This document shows, in pieces, positions 36,055-46,815 of a stretch of 64,000 nt of DNA (positions are counted from its first letter, which is position 1; each line of letters begins with the position of its first letter). Origin of the DNA: Nymphaea colorata. Its lineage: Eukaryota; Streptophyta; Magnoliopsida; Nymphaeales; Nymphaeaceae. The stretch is from positions 10,848,505 through 10,912,504 of the forward strand of contig NC_045140.1 of assembly GCF_008831285.2 (NCBI RefSeq), given 5' to 3'. A program made the translations under genes and the position numbers. Below the pieces are notes generated by a model. The model did not search any database and had not been told where the DNA came from. It worked only from the letters and a program-made list of their open reading frames with translations.

Positions 36055-36969
36055 TAGGGCTGCACACCAGCCGAGCCGAGCCCGAGCTTGGCCAGCTCAA
36101 GCTCGACTCGGCTAAAATAACTCGAGCTCGAACTCGACTCGAGCTCGACTCGAGCTTCTTATAGCAAGCTCGAGCTCGACTCGACTAGACAAAGTCAAGC
36201 TCGAGCTCGGCTCGATTAACTCATTTAACTCGTTGACTTGTTTAAAATTTACTTTTTTAACTTTAACTCGTTTAGCTCGTTTAAGTGCTGACTCGTTTAA
36301 CTCGTTTAAGTGCTGACTCTTTTAACTCGTTTAAGTACTTTTATCGTTGCACAATCAGTAATGTCCATTTTGCAATTGCTTAGGGAAGAAAAAATTCCCA
36401 AGCAAAGAAAAATCAAAGAAGCAACAGATAATGATTAATGCGTGCCTTCCAGGCTTCCACCACTCAAATTTCAAATGTATGCTGCAGCTACTAGAAAAAC
36501 CCTCAAGCAATCTCACATTGACAATTACTCGACATTAAACACATGGGATCAAAATCGTTATACCTGCTGTTCCATTTCAGAAAAAGGGAACAACGAAGGA
36601 ATTTTGCGGCAAACTGAAACTGTGTCATATTACATGGACTCTCTAAATTGGATGCTCAGATTAGACATAGCTTGAGTGCTGAGTGCAAATTTCAAGGTCA
36701 AGCATGTTTCATGCAGTCTGTGTTTTCAACCTTTAGTAGCATACTGCACAGGCACTCAAGTCAACAAAGAGTCCAATGCAGACAACATCACCTCTGCGTG
36801 CATCAGGCTATGTTTGTTCAAAATCTACACTTGGTCAATGTTAATCCAGTTCTATAATTACATAATTAAAAAAAATAGTTTTAAAGTCAAAGGGCCAAAC
36901 CTCTCCCCCTCTAACCAGAATATAACAAATGATCAATCATTCTCCTGCTCGACTCGTTGTGCACCCCTA
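36055..36969. mobile_element. Non-autonomous hAT-type DNA transposon (915 bp) nested in copia B
   Basis: The ends are inverted repeats: TAGGGCTGCACACC at the left and a right end whose reverse complement is TAGGGGTGCACAAC. They are flanked by a perfect 8-bp target duplication, 'atcttggg', at 36047-36054 and 36970-36977. Removing the element rejoins the copia RT around the 'KDLG' motif, which confirms the insertion. An 8-bp duplication with TAGGG-type ends is characteristic of the hAT superfamily. There is no transposase ORF, so it depends on an enzyme made elsewhere. The left end is rich in repeated GAGCTCGACTCG-like words. Confidence 0.92.
36075..36345. repeat. Subterminal repeats of the nested hAT element
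   Basis: 'ctcgagctcgactcg'-type words, partly palindromic, recur through 36075-36220. From 36215 to 36340 'actcgtttaa' recurs about seven times, with a phrase 'actcgtttaagtgctg' repeated. Subterminal repeats of this kind are known in hAT elements to bind transposase. A matching single 'ctcgactcg' lies near the right end (36950). Confidence 0.8.
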
Positions 36970-37956
36970 ATCTTGGGGGACTAAAATACTTTCTTAGAAT
37001 TGAAGTAAGTCATTGAAGGAAATGTATTTTTTTCTCAAAGAAAATACACATTAGATCTACTAAAAGAAACAAGAAAATTGGAATCAAAACCAGCAGTTAC
37101 ACCAATTGAATTCAATGACAAATTAGATATGGCTAGCCACAATAGTTGGAAAACTCATACATTTGACAGTCACCATGCGAAATATAGCATATGTCGTAAG
37201 TGAAGTGAGTAAATGTATGCATGCTCCTCAAAGTACTCATTTTCATGCCATCAATCACATTCTAAGATATTTAAAGAGAGCTTCTAGCAGAGGCATTTGG
37301 ATGAAACGAATAAGAATATTTCTATTGAAGGATTTTCAAACGCTGAATCGGCTGGTAGTAATTTGGATAGAAGTTCTACCATTGGTTATCTTGTAACCAT
37401 TGGAGGAAATCTGGTCTCATGGAAAAGTAAAAACTAGTGCAGAAGTAGAGTATAAAGCTATGGCCAATACAACTTGTGATCTTACTTGGCTGAAGGTGAT
37501 GATAACAGAGATGGACTTTAATTTATCCTCCCTCATGAAGTTACATTGTGACAATCAAGCCGCAATTCATATAGCTGCAAGCTTTGTCTTTCATGAGCAG
37601 ACAAAACACATTGAAATTGATTGCCACTTTATTCATGACAAAGTTCAAAATGGGAACATTATTACACCATTTGTTAGAAGCGAGGATCAACATGTAAACA
37701 TATTCACCAAGCCCATTACCATCATTACCTTTGATAGCAGCTGTCATACGTTCTTGAAGAAGATTTGGTGCTGGCTCAATTCTTTCTAACGTTGGTGGTT
37801 TCACATCCTAGGAGTTGCCAACTTGATATTTTCTTTTATTTTTTTTTTTGTTTGCCAAAATTCATTATTTGTTACTGTTGCTTAGACTCATTATAAAAAT
37901 GGTGGCTGATCAATGTAATGAGTGTAGCGGAAAATCTATATTCAAATAGAGCTCCC

Positions 37957-38197
37957 TGTAAAACCTCAAGAATATGATGAGAGAAAGAAAGAGAGGACAC
38001 GAGCTTATACTAAAATCTCTTCTATGTTGTATATGATTGAGAATACAACAAATATATAGAGTACAATTGGTGGGAGGTTACAACAAAATAAGGCAAGATA
38101 TAAAAACGTATCAGATCCGCAATTATAGGGGATTGACATTGCTAATCAGATCCACAATTATAGGCTTGTCAATCATCATCCAAAACCTTCGTTAACA
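37957..38197 (-). repeat. 3' LTR of copia C (minus strand)
   Basis: 241 bases, TGTAAAACC...GTTAACA on the plus strand (TGTTAAC...TTTTACA on the coding strand). Pairs with 41201-41441. The RNase H reading frame runs about 20 bases into it. Confidence 0.95.
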
Positions 38198-39345
38198 GTC
38201 TCCTGCAATCTGAACGGCGGTTCTACAATGTTGAGATTGTTCTTAAAAGTCGTGAACGTCGTTCCTCCAAGAGCCTTCGTCATCCCATCTGCTAGTTGCT
38301 CTTTGGTTCGAATAAAGTTCACTTGTATCTCTCCCTTATTGATATGATCTCTGGCAAAGTGAAAATCAATTTCATCATGTTTGGTACGAGCATGAAAGAC
38401 TGGATTTGCTGCTAGGTATAAAGCGCCTACATCATCGCAACATAGGACTGGTGTATCTTGTGAGGAGATCTTCAATTCTTTGAGAAGGGATTTTAACCAT
38501 AGTATTTCTGCAGCAGCACAGGCAAGTGATTTGTATTCAGCTTCAATGCTGGATCGAGCTATTGTCCTTTGTTTCCTGGAGGCCCATGAGATAACATTAT
38601 TTCCTAAGAGAGCAACAAAACCACCAGTCGACTTTTGGTCTTTCAGACTTCCAGCCCAGTGTGCATCTGCATAGATGCTTAATTGCAATGAAGGCGATTG
38701 AGTCAAGCAAAGAACATAATGACTGGTGCCTTTTAAATACTGAAGTATTCTTTTAACCATTGTTCAATGAGCCAGTTTGGGAGAGTACATGAACTGACAG
38801 GCACAATTTACTGCAAATGTAATATTAGGATGTGTCAGTGTAACATACTGTAATGCACCTATCACACTCCAATATAGTGTGGGATCCAAAAAGTTGGATT
38901 CTTCAACAGCTGTGACATTTTTTGTTAGTCACCATTGGAGATGTCGTGGGTTTAGCATTATCCATTTTAGCTTTATGAAGAATGCTATTAATGTAATTTT
39001 GTTGGCATAGGTATATCTCTCTGGGTTGTCGCTTGACTTCAATGCCTAGAAAATAAGTGAGAGGGCCAAGATCTTTAACCGAAAAAGTGGAACCAAGCTG
39101 GGTAATGATACGAGAAATGAGAGTTGGTGCAGACCCGGTGATGATCAAATCATCAATGTAAACAAGCAGATAAAGTTGATGCCCATCACGAAAGTAAAAA
39201 AACAAGGATGAATCAGATTGAGACACTACAAAACCAGGATTAGTAAGAAAGCAGCTCAGGCAATGATACCATGCCCGTGGAACCTGCTTGAGCCCATAGA
39301 GTGCTTATCTAATTTGTAAACATAATGAGGAAAGGTGGTATCTGT
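38176..39345 (-). pseudogene. RT C-terminal half and RNase H of copia C
   Basis: The RT piece (39226-38903) keeps the catalytic motif in 'LLVYIDDLIITG' and 'FSVKDLGPLTYFLGIEV'. Frame changes and stops follow, then a 194-residue open frame (38760-38176) with copia RNase H features: 'YADAHWAGSLKDQKSTGG', 'RSSIEAEYKSLA', 'CDDVGALYLAANPVFHARTK' and 'HDEIDFHFARD'. The catalytic acidic residues appear present. Upstream of 39300 a stretch related to 'VYKLDKALYGL' is frame-shifted and then stops at the deletion junction. Confidence 0.88.
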
Positions 39346-39359
39346 TTTGGACGAGTGAC

Positions 39360-40292
39360 CTTTCCGTCCGAGTGACCAAATATTGATATGACATGTCCTT
39401 GCCAAGTGACCTTTCCATCCACAACATTGACATGTTATGATGGTGTGAGGATGACTTCCATTTCTTGCATTGTTGTTTGAGTCTTCATGTTGTTGTGGTT
39501 GAGTTTAAATATGTGGTCGATTTCCTCTTCCTTGGAATCAACCTTCTTGCCGACCTCTGAAGCCACCTCGTCCTCTTCTGCACCCTCGAAAAGTGTTGAA
39601 AACAATCTGGTTTTCAGCCTGCAGTAATGCTTGGACAGATTTGTGAGGATTGACCTTAGCTGACTTGAACATATTAAGTCTCTTCTCTTGCATGAGTAGA
39701 AGATCAAACAACTCAGAGAATGTAATTGAAGCATTTGAAGAATTAGCACTAATGAGAGTCACAAAACTTGATACTCAATAGGCAAACCATTCGTTGTGAT
39801 ATGTACAAGATCACCATCTGTTGTATCTAATCCTGTCGTGGATAGTGTATCAGCAAGAAATTTGGATCGCTCCAAGTAGGTTTGCATATCCATATTGGCT
39901 TTTTGAATGAAATGTAACTCCTTTTGCAGCAGCATTATTCTTAAAGGTGATTGAGAACTAAACGACTTTTTCAGCGTATTCCATGCTTCAAACACTGATT
40001 TACTAGTCACGATTTGTCTGAGAACTGGTTTGAAGATAGTGGCCTTGATCCAACTTAGTGCTAGTCGGTCGGACCTCTTCCAAACAGCGAACTCCAGATT
40101 TACTTCAAGCTTGCCATCCTTCACAATGGTTTCTGAAGGAGCGGAGAACGTCCCATCTATGAACTGTATAAGTTCTTGGGACTCCATGACTGATTCTAGC
40201 TGGGAGCTCCATAATAGATAGTTGTCTCAGTTAAGCTTAACCGAGACAAGTGCAGCGATAGCATTCCATTGAGTTGACGATGGGGTTGCCAT
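39360..40292 (-). pseudogene. Gag of copia C
   Basis: The likely start is the ATG at 40292, with an early stop about 20 codons in; the frame is then open from 40187. It carries 'LALSWIKATIFKPVLRQIV', 'SKSVFEAWNTLKKSFSSQS' and 'DGDLVHITTNGLP', the standard plant copia Gag pattern. A frame shift near 39760 leads to an RGG-rich tail and then a knuckle-like region near 39430. The phrase 'gtgacctttcc' occurs twice near the end (39357 and 39410), at the edge of the internal deletion. Confidence 0.85.
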
Positions 40293-41188
40293 AATACTTC
40301 TAGAGGAAGAAGATGATGGTTACAGCAAAACAGAGGACGTTACCCTGTTAGTAGCAACAGGGACCTTCGTCTCTTGAAAAATCAGCAACTTCTTGTTGGA
40401 TTGTCCTAAAATTCTGAGATTTTGACAAAAAATAATAGACTCCCAATGGAATCTAACGCCACTTAGTTCATTTTCAGATCCAATCCATATCAAATCATGC
40501 CTAGATTGAAGTGACACCTCAACTTAGATCACTTGTTGAGTTTAAGCTTCAAGACCGTCACAAGGAGCTCTTCAGACCAGCATGTACTCAAAAATTCATA
40601 GTGCCCTGGTGTCAACTCCAAAAAATTTGAAATTTGGTGAGGAGATAGCCAAGAGGAAGGTGATTCCATCAGGTCCTAGCTCGACCCAAATGGTGGCCGG
40701 AGCTGACAACGTCGGCGATCTAAATTTCAGCAAAATTTCTTGTCACAACAGGCGGCCAGAGCTGGAAACGGCTGGAAAGTCTGTGATTCCGGCCGGCACC
40801 GGTGTCAGATCTGGTTGACAACCAGACCATTGGAAGTGCAACTTCTGCACGATGAAAGATGGTCAGTAGAAATAATGACCTAGGTCTGAAGTTGGAAGAC
40901 AGTGTTCGGTGAGGAAGAAAACACTGCTAAAGAGGCGGCCAGAAATCTGGAGATTCCGGCCGGCTCAGATGTCGGATCCAGTCGAACTTGGGCTCATTGG
41001 AACCGGAACGAATGGAGAGTGGTGACTGAGTACTATGGAGGCCAACAGTTGCCTACACCAGTGGTGGTGCTCAGATGAACAGGAACGCAAGACAGCTACT
41101 GAACAGAGGAACAAGAATCTCTTTAGTATTTTGCTACAAAGAAATCTCTGCAATTGATCCATAGAAGATCAAGATGGAGTAGAGGCAA
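40293..41188 (-). other. Leader of copia C between primer site and gag
   Basis: About 900 bases without a credible gene. It contains two related GC-richer patches with 'ggccggc' words, near 40750-40840 and 40935-41000, that look like an imperfect direct repeat. This is a long leader for a copia element with such short LTRs. Confidence 0.5.
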
Positions 41189-41200
41189 GCTCTGATACCA
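41189..41200 (-). promoter_or_regulatory. Primer-binding site of copia C
   Basis: The minus strand reads TGGTATCAGAGC, a perfect 12-base match to the initiator-Met tRNA primer site, directly abutting the 5' LTR. Confidence 0.95.
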
Positions 41201-41441
41201 TGTAAAACCTCAAGAATATCGTGAGAGATAGAAAGAGAGGACACGAGCTTATACTGAAATCTCTTCTATGTTGTATATGATTGAAAATACAACAAATATA
41301 TAGAGTACAATTGGTGGGAGGTGACAACAAAATAAGGCAAGATATAAAAACGTATCAGATCCACAATTATATGGGATTGACGTTGCTAATCAGATCCACA
41401 ATTATAGGCTCATCAATCATCATCCAAAACCTTCCTTAACA
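41201..41441 (-). repeat. 5' LTR of copia C (minus strand)
   Basis: 241 bases starting TGTAAAACC and ending CCTTAACA on the plus strand. It aligns without gaps to 37957-38197, with about twelve substitutions by eye. Its outer edge is followed by the 'ctccc' target duplication. Confidence 0.95.
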
Positions 41442-41640
41442 CTCCCCCTTCTCGTGGATGTAGGCACTTAAATGCCAAAACCACGTGTATTTTTGTCATG
41501 AGTATTTCTATATGCAGTTTTGATTTCTTTATGTAGAAACCACAAATAATAACTATCCCTACATAAAGCAATTATTAGTCAAGTAATGGAGCGAATCCTG
41601 GGCCACAATAGTCATGTAGCACAGAGCTTTTTTTAATTAT
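41442..41640 (+). repeat. Probable remainder of the 3' LTR of copia B, split by copia C
   Basis: The sequence resumes with 'cttctcgtggatgtaggc' followed by 'ccaaaaccacgtgtat', a phrasing common near the R/U5 region of plant copia LTRs. Before copia C, 37800-37956 follows the RNase H of copia B and would be the U3 side. The outer limit is not defined because no 5' LTR of copia B is present. Confidence 0.5.
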
Positions 41641-42023
41641 TTGTCTTCACAAATGCAGGATTCCCTTTCTTTCTGAAGTACAACCAGAAGCGCAACTACC
41701 ATAGCTTCTTCAAAGCAATAATTGTCAACCAAAAAAAGTGAGTCCTAGTGATGTTGTCGCAAATATAGAAACATTGACCAAGTTGCATTTATGAATTCTG
41801 GCTCTATAGAACCAGAAGAATGCTTGTGCTCAATCAACAAAAGTTTAATTCACTACTCTAATATCAAGATATGGGTAGTGATGGACTGACAGTGAGAAAT
41901 AGGATCATCAGGTCACTCCAGGTACCGTTGAACCAAGAAAATAAAATATCACCAATTTAACACAGTGTGTGCCAAGTTCGTAATATAGAAGGTAAACCAG
42001 GTAAATGGTTGTTGTCTATGGAA

Positions 42024-42592
42024 CTAATAGTTCCCAAACCTGGAGACCATTGCAGGGATGAAACAAACTATTTTCATTTGGGCTGTATGATGCTCAAATA
42101 CCTGTTAACAAGTAGTTGATCAGTTTGTCTCTCTAAATTTAGCATATTAATGCAGAACAGAAATACACAGAGTGAGAAAAGGTCAACCAAAACCTCAGTA
42201 ACAACACCTAGAGGAGAACTTTCTATTGGAGAACCCCCTGGAGGCCTAAAAGCTCTAGCTTCATCCTGGTCGAGCTCCTGGGTCAATTGTTGCATCAAGC
42301 TGAAAAGGACAGGAATCAAATTTGTTATATCAAATGCCCTACAGGATGAGAATAGATACTAAACTTACCAAAAGTAAAATATCCTGTTGCACAAAGACAA
42401 GTCGTATGGTTTTGGTAGCATCTCCTGTTCAAGAAAGGCAAAGCAGCAGCCTGGAACAGGGGAAGTAAGTGCCAGTTGGTAATGGTCAACACAGAAGAAG
42501 ATTGTGGGTGTTGGAAAAGGAGGTTGTGATTGTGAATGGGGACGGAGCTGCAATTGTGGAACTTTATGGGTACTAATCACTAATTCAGCCAT
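42024..42592 (-). CDS. Possible small host gene or gene fragment, three exons, product not recognised
   Basis: The ATG at 42592 opens a 224-base exon (42592-42369) ending at TTTTG|GTAAGT. A 69-base intron ends in 'tccttttcag', giving exon 2 (42299-42194), which is followed by |GTTTTG. A 92-base intron ends in 'gttaacag', giving exon 3 (42101-42024, TAG). All three junctions are in phase and would encode about 135 residues. Exon 1 is proline- and glutamine-rich ('HSQSQPPFPTPTIFFC' near residue 20); exon 2 has a charged helix-like part and 'RPPGGSPIESSPLGVVTE'. Short introns and in-phase sites fit a plant gene. I do not recognise the family. Exon 3 may continue into another donor (AG|GTTTGG near 42035), and further exons could have been displaced by the copia insertions next door. 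Chance remains a real alternative. Confidence 0.4.
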
Positions 42593-45572
42593 GAAATGTT
42601 AAGACTGAGAGAACAAGAGCCTTGTAAGTTGAGCAACTCTAGCTCGCCACTGCTGAGATTCACTGTTTTTCAAAACAGTGGATTATACACATGGATTTCA
42701 GATCTGCTTTGGGTCTGAGATCGGAGGCTATCTAGTACCACCTTTGGGTGAGACTAGACTTAATAAGTTGAGCAACTCTAGCTCGAATTTCAACTTGGGC
42801 TTAGCTTGCTCAGTCTTAATGTAACATGGGTAACACATGCTTGGCTTCAGTTGAGACACCCAAATTTCACTGGATATTTTCGGTTCAAAAATAGCTAAAA
42901 AGGTCCATATAATTGACATTATGTGTGAAGTACATGAGTGGGCTTCGTAACATATATTCAACCATCTTTCAGTTGATCCTTTGTTGAGTGAGGGAGAAAA
43001 TGTTCAGGGTTCTCACGGATAATAGCTGTCCATGTCCCAAATTAATGGTGTGCACATGGTTTCAGAGTCATTGTGATTCATATGATGGGTCAATTGGGCG
43101 AGGTTCTTCTGGGTTAGGCCATGGCAGGATCTATCAAGACAGTTTTTAACACAGTTGGTTGTATATCCACTTTGGTTCAATGATCATAATGCATGCCACA
43201 TCAAAAGAACCAATTGCCAAAAATGGAGACTGCAACAATATTTTCATACACAAAATACAAATAAAGTAGCATGAGACAGCTTTCACCTATAACATGCTCG
43301 AGAACTCAATTTGAAATCCTAAACTGGTGCCTGAACAACCTTTCCTTCTTTCAAACCATGGATGATATCAAGAAAAATGCCATAAACCTAGAGTCTATCA
43401 AGTGCGGATCTGTTCAAATTTTTCAGGCACAACAACTGGAAAAATATAGAAAGGAAAATGCATGACAACTTTTCTAGCATATCCAAGGGTGGAGATCAGT
43501 AATCGATCAAATAATTGGTTCAATGAGAAAACGGAGGAAAATAGCTGAAAAAATGGATCATACCCAAGCACAAACGTAAAAAAATTATACATTTGATTAA
43601 TCAGTAGATATCATGAATTTTAATAAGTTTTAATTAGGTTTCCAGCAGTCCAACATGGCTTAGAGTAACTTATTGTTCAATATGTCAAGCCCAAGGAAAT
43701 TTGACTCATTGATGTCATCGGTAGCATTTTTGTAAACAAAGTACAAGTTTCTAAGAGCAATGCGTCCACCTTTACTTGGTTCTAGAGCTTGAATTGAGGC
43801 CCAGGGTAGAATAGTTCATCCTTTCAGAGCTCTTGACATTGGCTAGAGCCATATTCAAACAAATTTCCAAACCAGCTAAAGGGAAAGAAATGCCCTTGCT
43901 ACTTTGCAACTGTAGATTTGTGGTCAGTTACAGATAACTCAGAAAATGGAGGATAGATATGGAGACCTTTCCTTTATGCTGCAATGGCCAGTTCAGAGAG
44001 AGAGAGAGAGAGAGAGCACGCTGCATCTGAAACTAGGCAAATGATGAAGAAGACACAATCGAAAAATGGGAAAGGAATTGAAGAAAATTTCGTGAAGAAG
44101 GTTTTTTCCATCAAAAACTTCTCTCCGGCTCTCATCGGAGTTCTCTTTCAGCAGTTCTACTTTCAGAAAATCATTTCACGACGACACCTTCCGTGGGTAC
44201 ATGAGGGAGACCTTGCAGATGGTCAAACATGCCGTCCTTCTGCTCCTTTAGTTGTTGTAGTGGCATTCCACAAATTGTGGATCTTGAAAACTGATTGATC
44301 TCAGTGTCTCCTTCTTTTCTTATCAATGGGTACCAAATCTTTCAAAAAAAAAAAGGAAAATCTTCAACTGCTAACACAAGTCTAGAAAAATTTACATAGT
44401 AGCATAGGCGGGTGTGTCTGTGTGTGTGAGATAGAGAGAGAGAGAGTTACATTGTCCGTTAATTGAGGAGACAGAAGAGGCACTTTGGGTGGTTGAGATG
44501 GGTTTCATTAGTTAGTATTCCTGAATAAAATAAGTGATGGGCTTCATTAAACCACTTGAGCAATACTAATCTTAAATACCATATTGTTTCTTTAATTTGG
44601 CTCCCAATTTAAGAAAGAAGTCATAAGCTGCACTTTTTTTTTTGCATTAGTTGTCATGATACCTCTTCAATTTTTATTCTTTTTCCAAAGCTAAATGTAA
44701 GAGTACAAGCCCATCTGAGCTAAAGCAGAATGGTGGTTCAGACATTTCCTTTGAACTCATCATTTCTAGCTTACACAATATAGTGTAGAGCTATAGCATA
44801 AACCTGCAGCTATATAAGAAGTAACTGCATGAACACACACAGGCACACAGAGATAGATAGAGAGGGAGAGAGGGAGAGAGAGAGAGTTTCCAGTCCAATT
44901 ATCCCTTTTGGGTAAGAAAGTATTAGGGATGGAAGAAGTCATTTCATTTTTTTTTTTAATTTTTAAGTTGAAAGTATATATCTAGGTACTTCACATAAAA
45001 GGAGTTGGAAAGATAGCCATAGATAGGCTTGTTTCTTATCTTTGATCTAGGTATTTCATCCAGTTTATTTTCATCATTGGTTTGTTAATGAAACACCTCT
45101 ATATGACTATATACACACAACTTAATTGAGACTCAAAATGACTACCACTTGACAGTGATGTCAATCTTGGTATGAGAGCAAATAATTATCCTTGAAATCC
45201 TCAAATAAGCTCACCTAGATTGGGTGTGCATTGGTTTCAGTCTAAACATGTTTTGATCATTAGAACACACAATTCACTTCTAATTAGAATCTGAGCAAGC
45301 TAAATTTAGTAGTGTGTTCTTAATTTGGGTATAAGAAGTAATTCAAACTTGATTAACTTCTTATTAGGCACATCGTTTTCTAATTTGCATTCATGTTTGC
45401 AAAATGAATTTCAAAAACACAAGTGTTTCAAAGTTTTTCAAAAACAACTAAGATTTATAATAAAAACTTTGGTTAAAAACTTTAACATACTTCAATACAC
45501 CAACACTCTATGCCTTTATTATTCAACACTGACTATGCAAAGTCAAGGTTGTTGATTTCTGGTGATGTAAAC
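42593..45572. other. No gene recognised; GA-rich microsatellites
   Basis: AT-rich, with GA runs at about 43994-44016, a GT/GA tract at 44408-44447 and a CA/GA tract at 44834-44886. The longest ORF (43984-44298) begins in the GA run and has no recognisable domain. An A-rich patch near 44340 follows it. Confidence 0.5.
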
Positions 45573-45627
45573 TCTAGCATATTTGGGTACAACCATCTAG
45601 CATATTTGGGTACAACCATCTAGCATA
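45573..45627. repeat. 23-bp tandem repeat, about 2.4 copies
   Basis: Two identical units beginning 'ctagcatatttgggtac' at 45573 and 45596, followed by a partial third. Perfect identity suggests recent slippage. Confidence 0.95.
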
Positions 45628-45849
45628 TCCATAGAGTGATTTGGTGCACACAACCTCTTTAAGAATGTACTATTCAACAATGATTGTATAAGTTGTTGGA
45701 TTCCAGCGATATGAAAGTTAATCTATTTTTATTTAGCCTTATAGTACACAGACAATTCAGTCAACTACATGGGGTATTGTGAAGGGTGAGGTGTCGCAGC
45801 CATAGATTGCCACTCATGGAATGGATGGGGAGCTGCAACCTGCAAACAT

Positions 45850-46250
45850 GCATGTGATGGATGTTGGATCGCACATATGGCTAAGGATGGTGGAACTCTG
45901 TTCTTGTCCTTGAGGGGTACCAGTGTGAGTTTATCCTCACTATGGTCAATTAGTGTGTGATAGATGTCATGTCACATATTTGGCCAATTATACTGGAACT
46001 CTGTTTCGGAAATGGGGGCCACTAAATCTGATTTCTTCTCACTGTAAACAAGCGTGTGATGGATGCTGAGTAGGGCGCATCAAGGATGGAAGAACTTGGC
46101 TCCCATCCTTGGTGTATTGGTCTGGTTGCTCTTTCTCTTGATTCCTTAAGGGGATGTTGGATCCCACATATGGCCAACGACTTCAGTGTAGTTGAAACAA
46201 AAATACAATTTTTTTGTGATGCCCTATTATACATCACGTCATGCCAATAT
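45850..46250 (+). repeat. About 100-bp degenerate sub-repeats in the probable U3 of copia E
   Basis: The phrase 'gtgatggatgttgg..cacatatggcc' recurs in degenerate form near 45853, 45954, 46053 and 46151, so the period is close to 100 bases, with about four units. It lies upstream of the duplicated promoter block, where U3 enhancer-type sub-repeats are known in other LTR elements. Confidence 0.7.
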
Positions 46251-46278
46251 ACTTTGTCACGGCCCACCATTGAATTTT

Positions 46279-46696
46279 GTACGCAATTATGAATTCTTTG
46301 ATGGCTTGAATCCGTAATTGTTCATAATATAAAAGGGTAGTGGTCCCTAGGGTCGTGCACAGTTGCTTGCAACATCACTTTCTAGGGTTGTCCCATTCCC
46401 ATCTGAGAGAAACCGCACGTGCTCCGCACAAACCCTAGAAGATCCTACAGCAATCTACCGTCTGGTTGTTCAAATGGATTCAGGTACGTACGCAATTATG
46501 AATTCTTTGAAGGCTTGAATCTGTAATTATTCATAATATAAAAGGGTAGTGGTCCCTAGGGTCGTGCACAGATGCTTGCAACATCACTTTCTAGGGTTGT
46601 CCCTTCCCCATCTGAGAGAAACCGCACGTGCTCCGCACAGACCCAAGAAGATCCTACAGCAATCTACTGTCTGGTTGTTCAAATGGATTCAGGTAC
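46279..46696 (+). repeat. 209-bp tandem duplication containing a TATA-type promoter
   Basis: 46279-46487 is repeated at 46488-46696 with only a few differences. Each unit carries 'ataatataaaaggg' (near 46324 and 46533) followed by a GC-richer 'gggtcgtgcacag' start-site-like region. Both units lie upstream of the primer site at 46804, so this is the LTR promoter region of copia E. Confidence 0.92.
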
Positions 46697-46803
46697 GCTT
46701 CCAGTATAGTTAAAGTATTGATTCAATGATTTAGCATGAACATGATCTTGTTTAGGGCATATTCGTTTTTTGTGTATGCATGAGGAGAATTCTCACCTTC
46801 AAT

Positions 46804-46815
46804 TGGTATCAAAGC
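46804..46815 (+). promoter_or_regulatory. Primer-binding site of copia E
   Basis: 'tggtatcaaagc' differs by one base from the initiator-Met primer site. It lies three bases after 'cttca', so the 5' LTR ends at 46800 with CA. The LTR start is not defined because no 3' LTR is present. Confidence 0.8.

Larger units (their letters stand above)
33057..37956 (+). mobile_element. Decayed Ty1/copia element B (gag to RNase H and start of 3' LTR)
   Basis: It starts abruptly within Gag ('WLLLNSIDQKIAEAFTF', near 33064). Other parts are protease ('WIIDSGASDNITG' near 33880), gag-pre-integrase ('HWHSKLCHPSS' near 34258), integrase ('LIDDFSRVSWIYF' near 34485), RT ('KWIFKVKFHSDGSIVRHKA' near 35514, 'VDVKNAFLQGDL' near 35702, 'YGLKQSPPAWY' near 35823, catalytic YVDD changed to CVND near 35960) and RNase H ('SAEVEYKAMANTTCDLTWL' near 37432, 'KHIEIDCHF' near 37607). 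Stops and frame shifts are spread throughout. A hAT-type transposon interrupts the RT at 36055-36969, and copia C lies in or beside its 3' LTR. The first part of Gag and the 5' LTR are missing. Confidence 0.88.
37957..41441 (-). mobile_element. Ty1/copia element C, structurally complete but internally deleted
   Basis: Two 241-bp LTRs, a perfect primer site beside the right LTR and a perfect 5-bp target duplication 'ctccc' (37952-37956 and 41442-41446) define the whole element on the minus strand. The interior holds gag and the second half of RT with RNase H; protease, integrase and the first half of RT are gone. The LTRs differ at about a dozen positions (about 5% by eye), so insertion is not recent. 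It lies inside or beside the 3' LTR of copia B. Confidence 0.95.

Noticed and set aside
43984-44298. 104-residue plus ORF with a following A-rich patch, considered as a small gene or LINE tail
   Set aside because: It starts in a GA microsatellite, shows no domain, and lacks target duplications or RT similarity.
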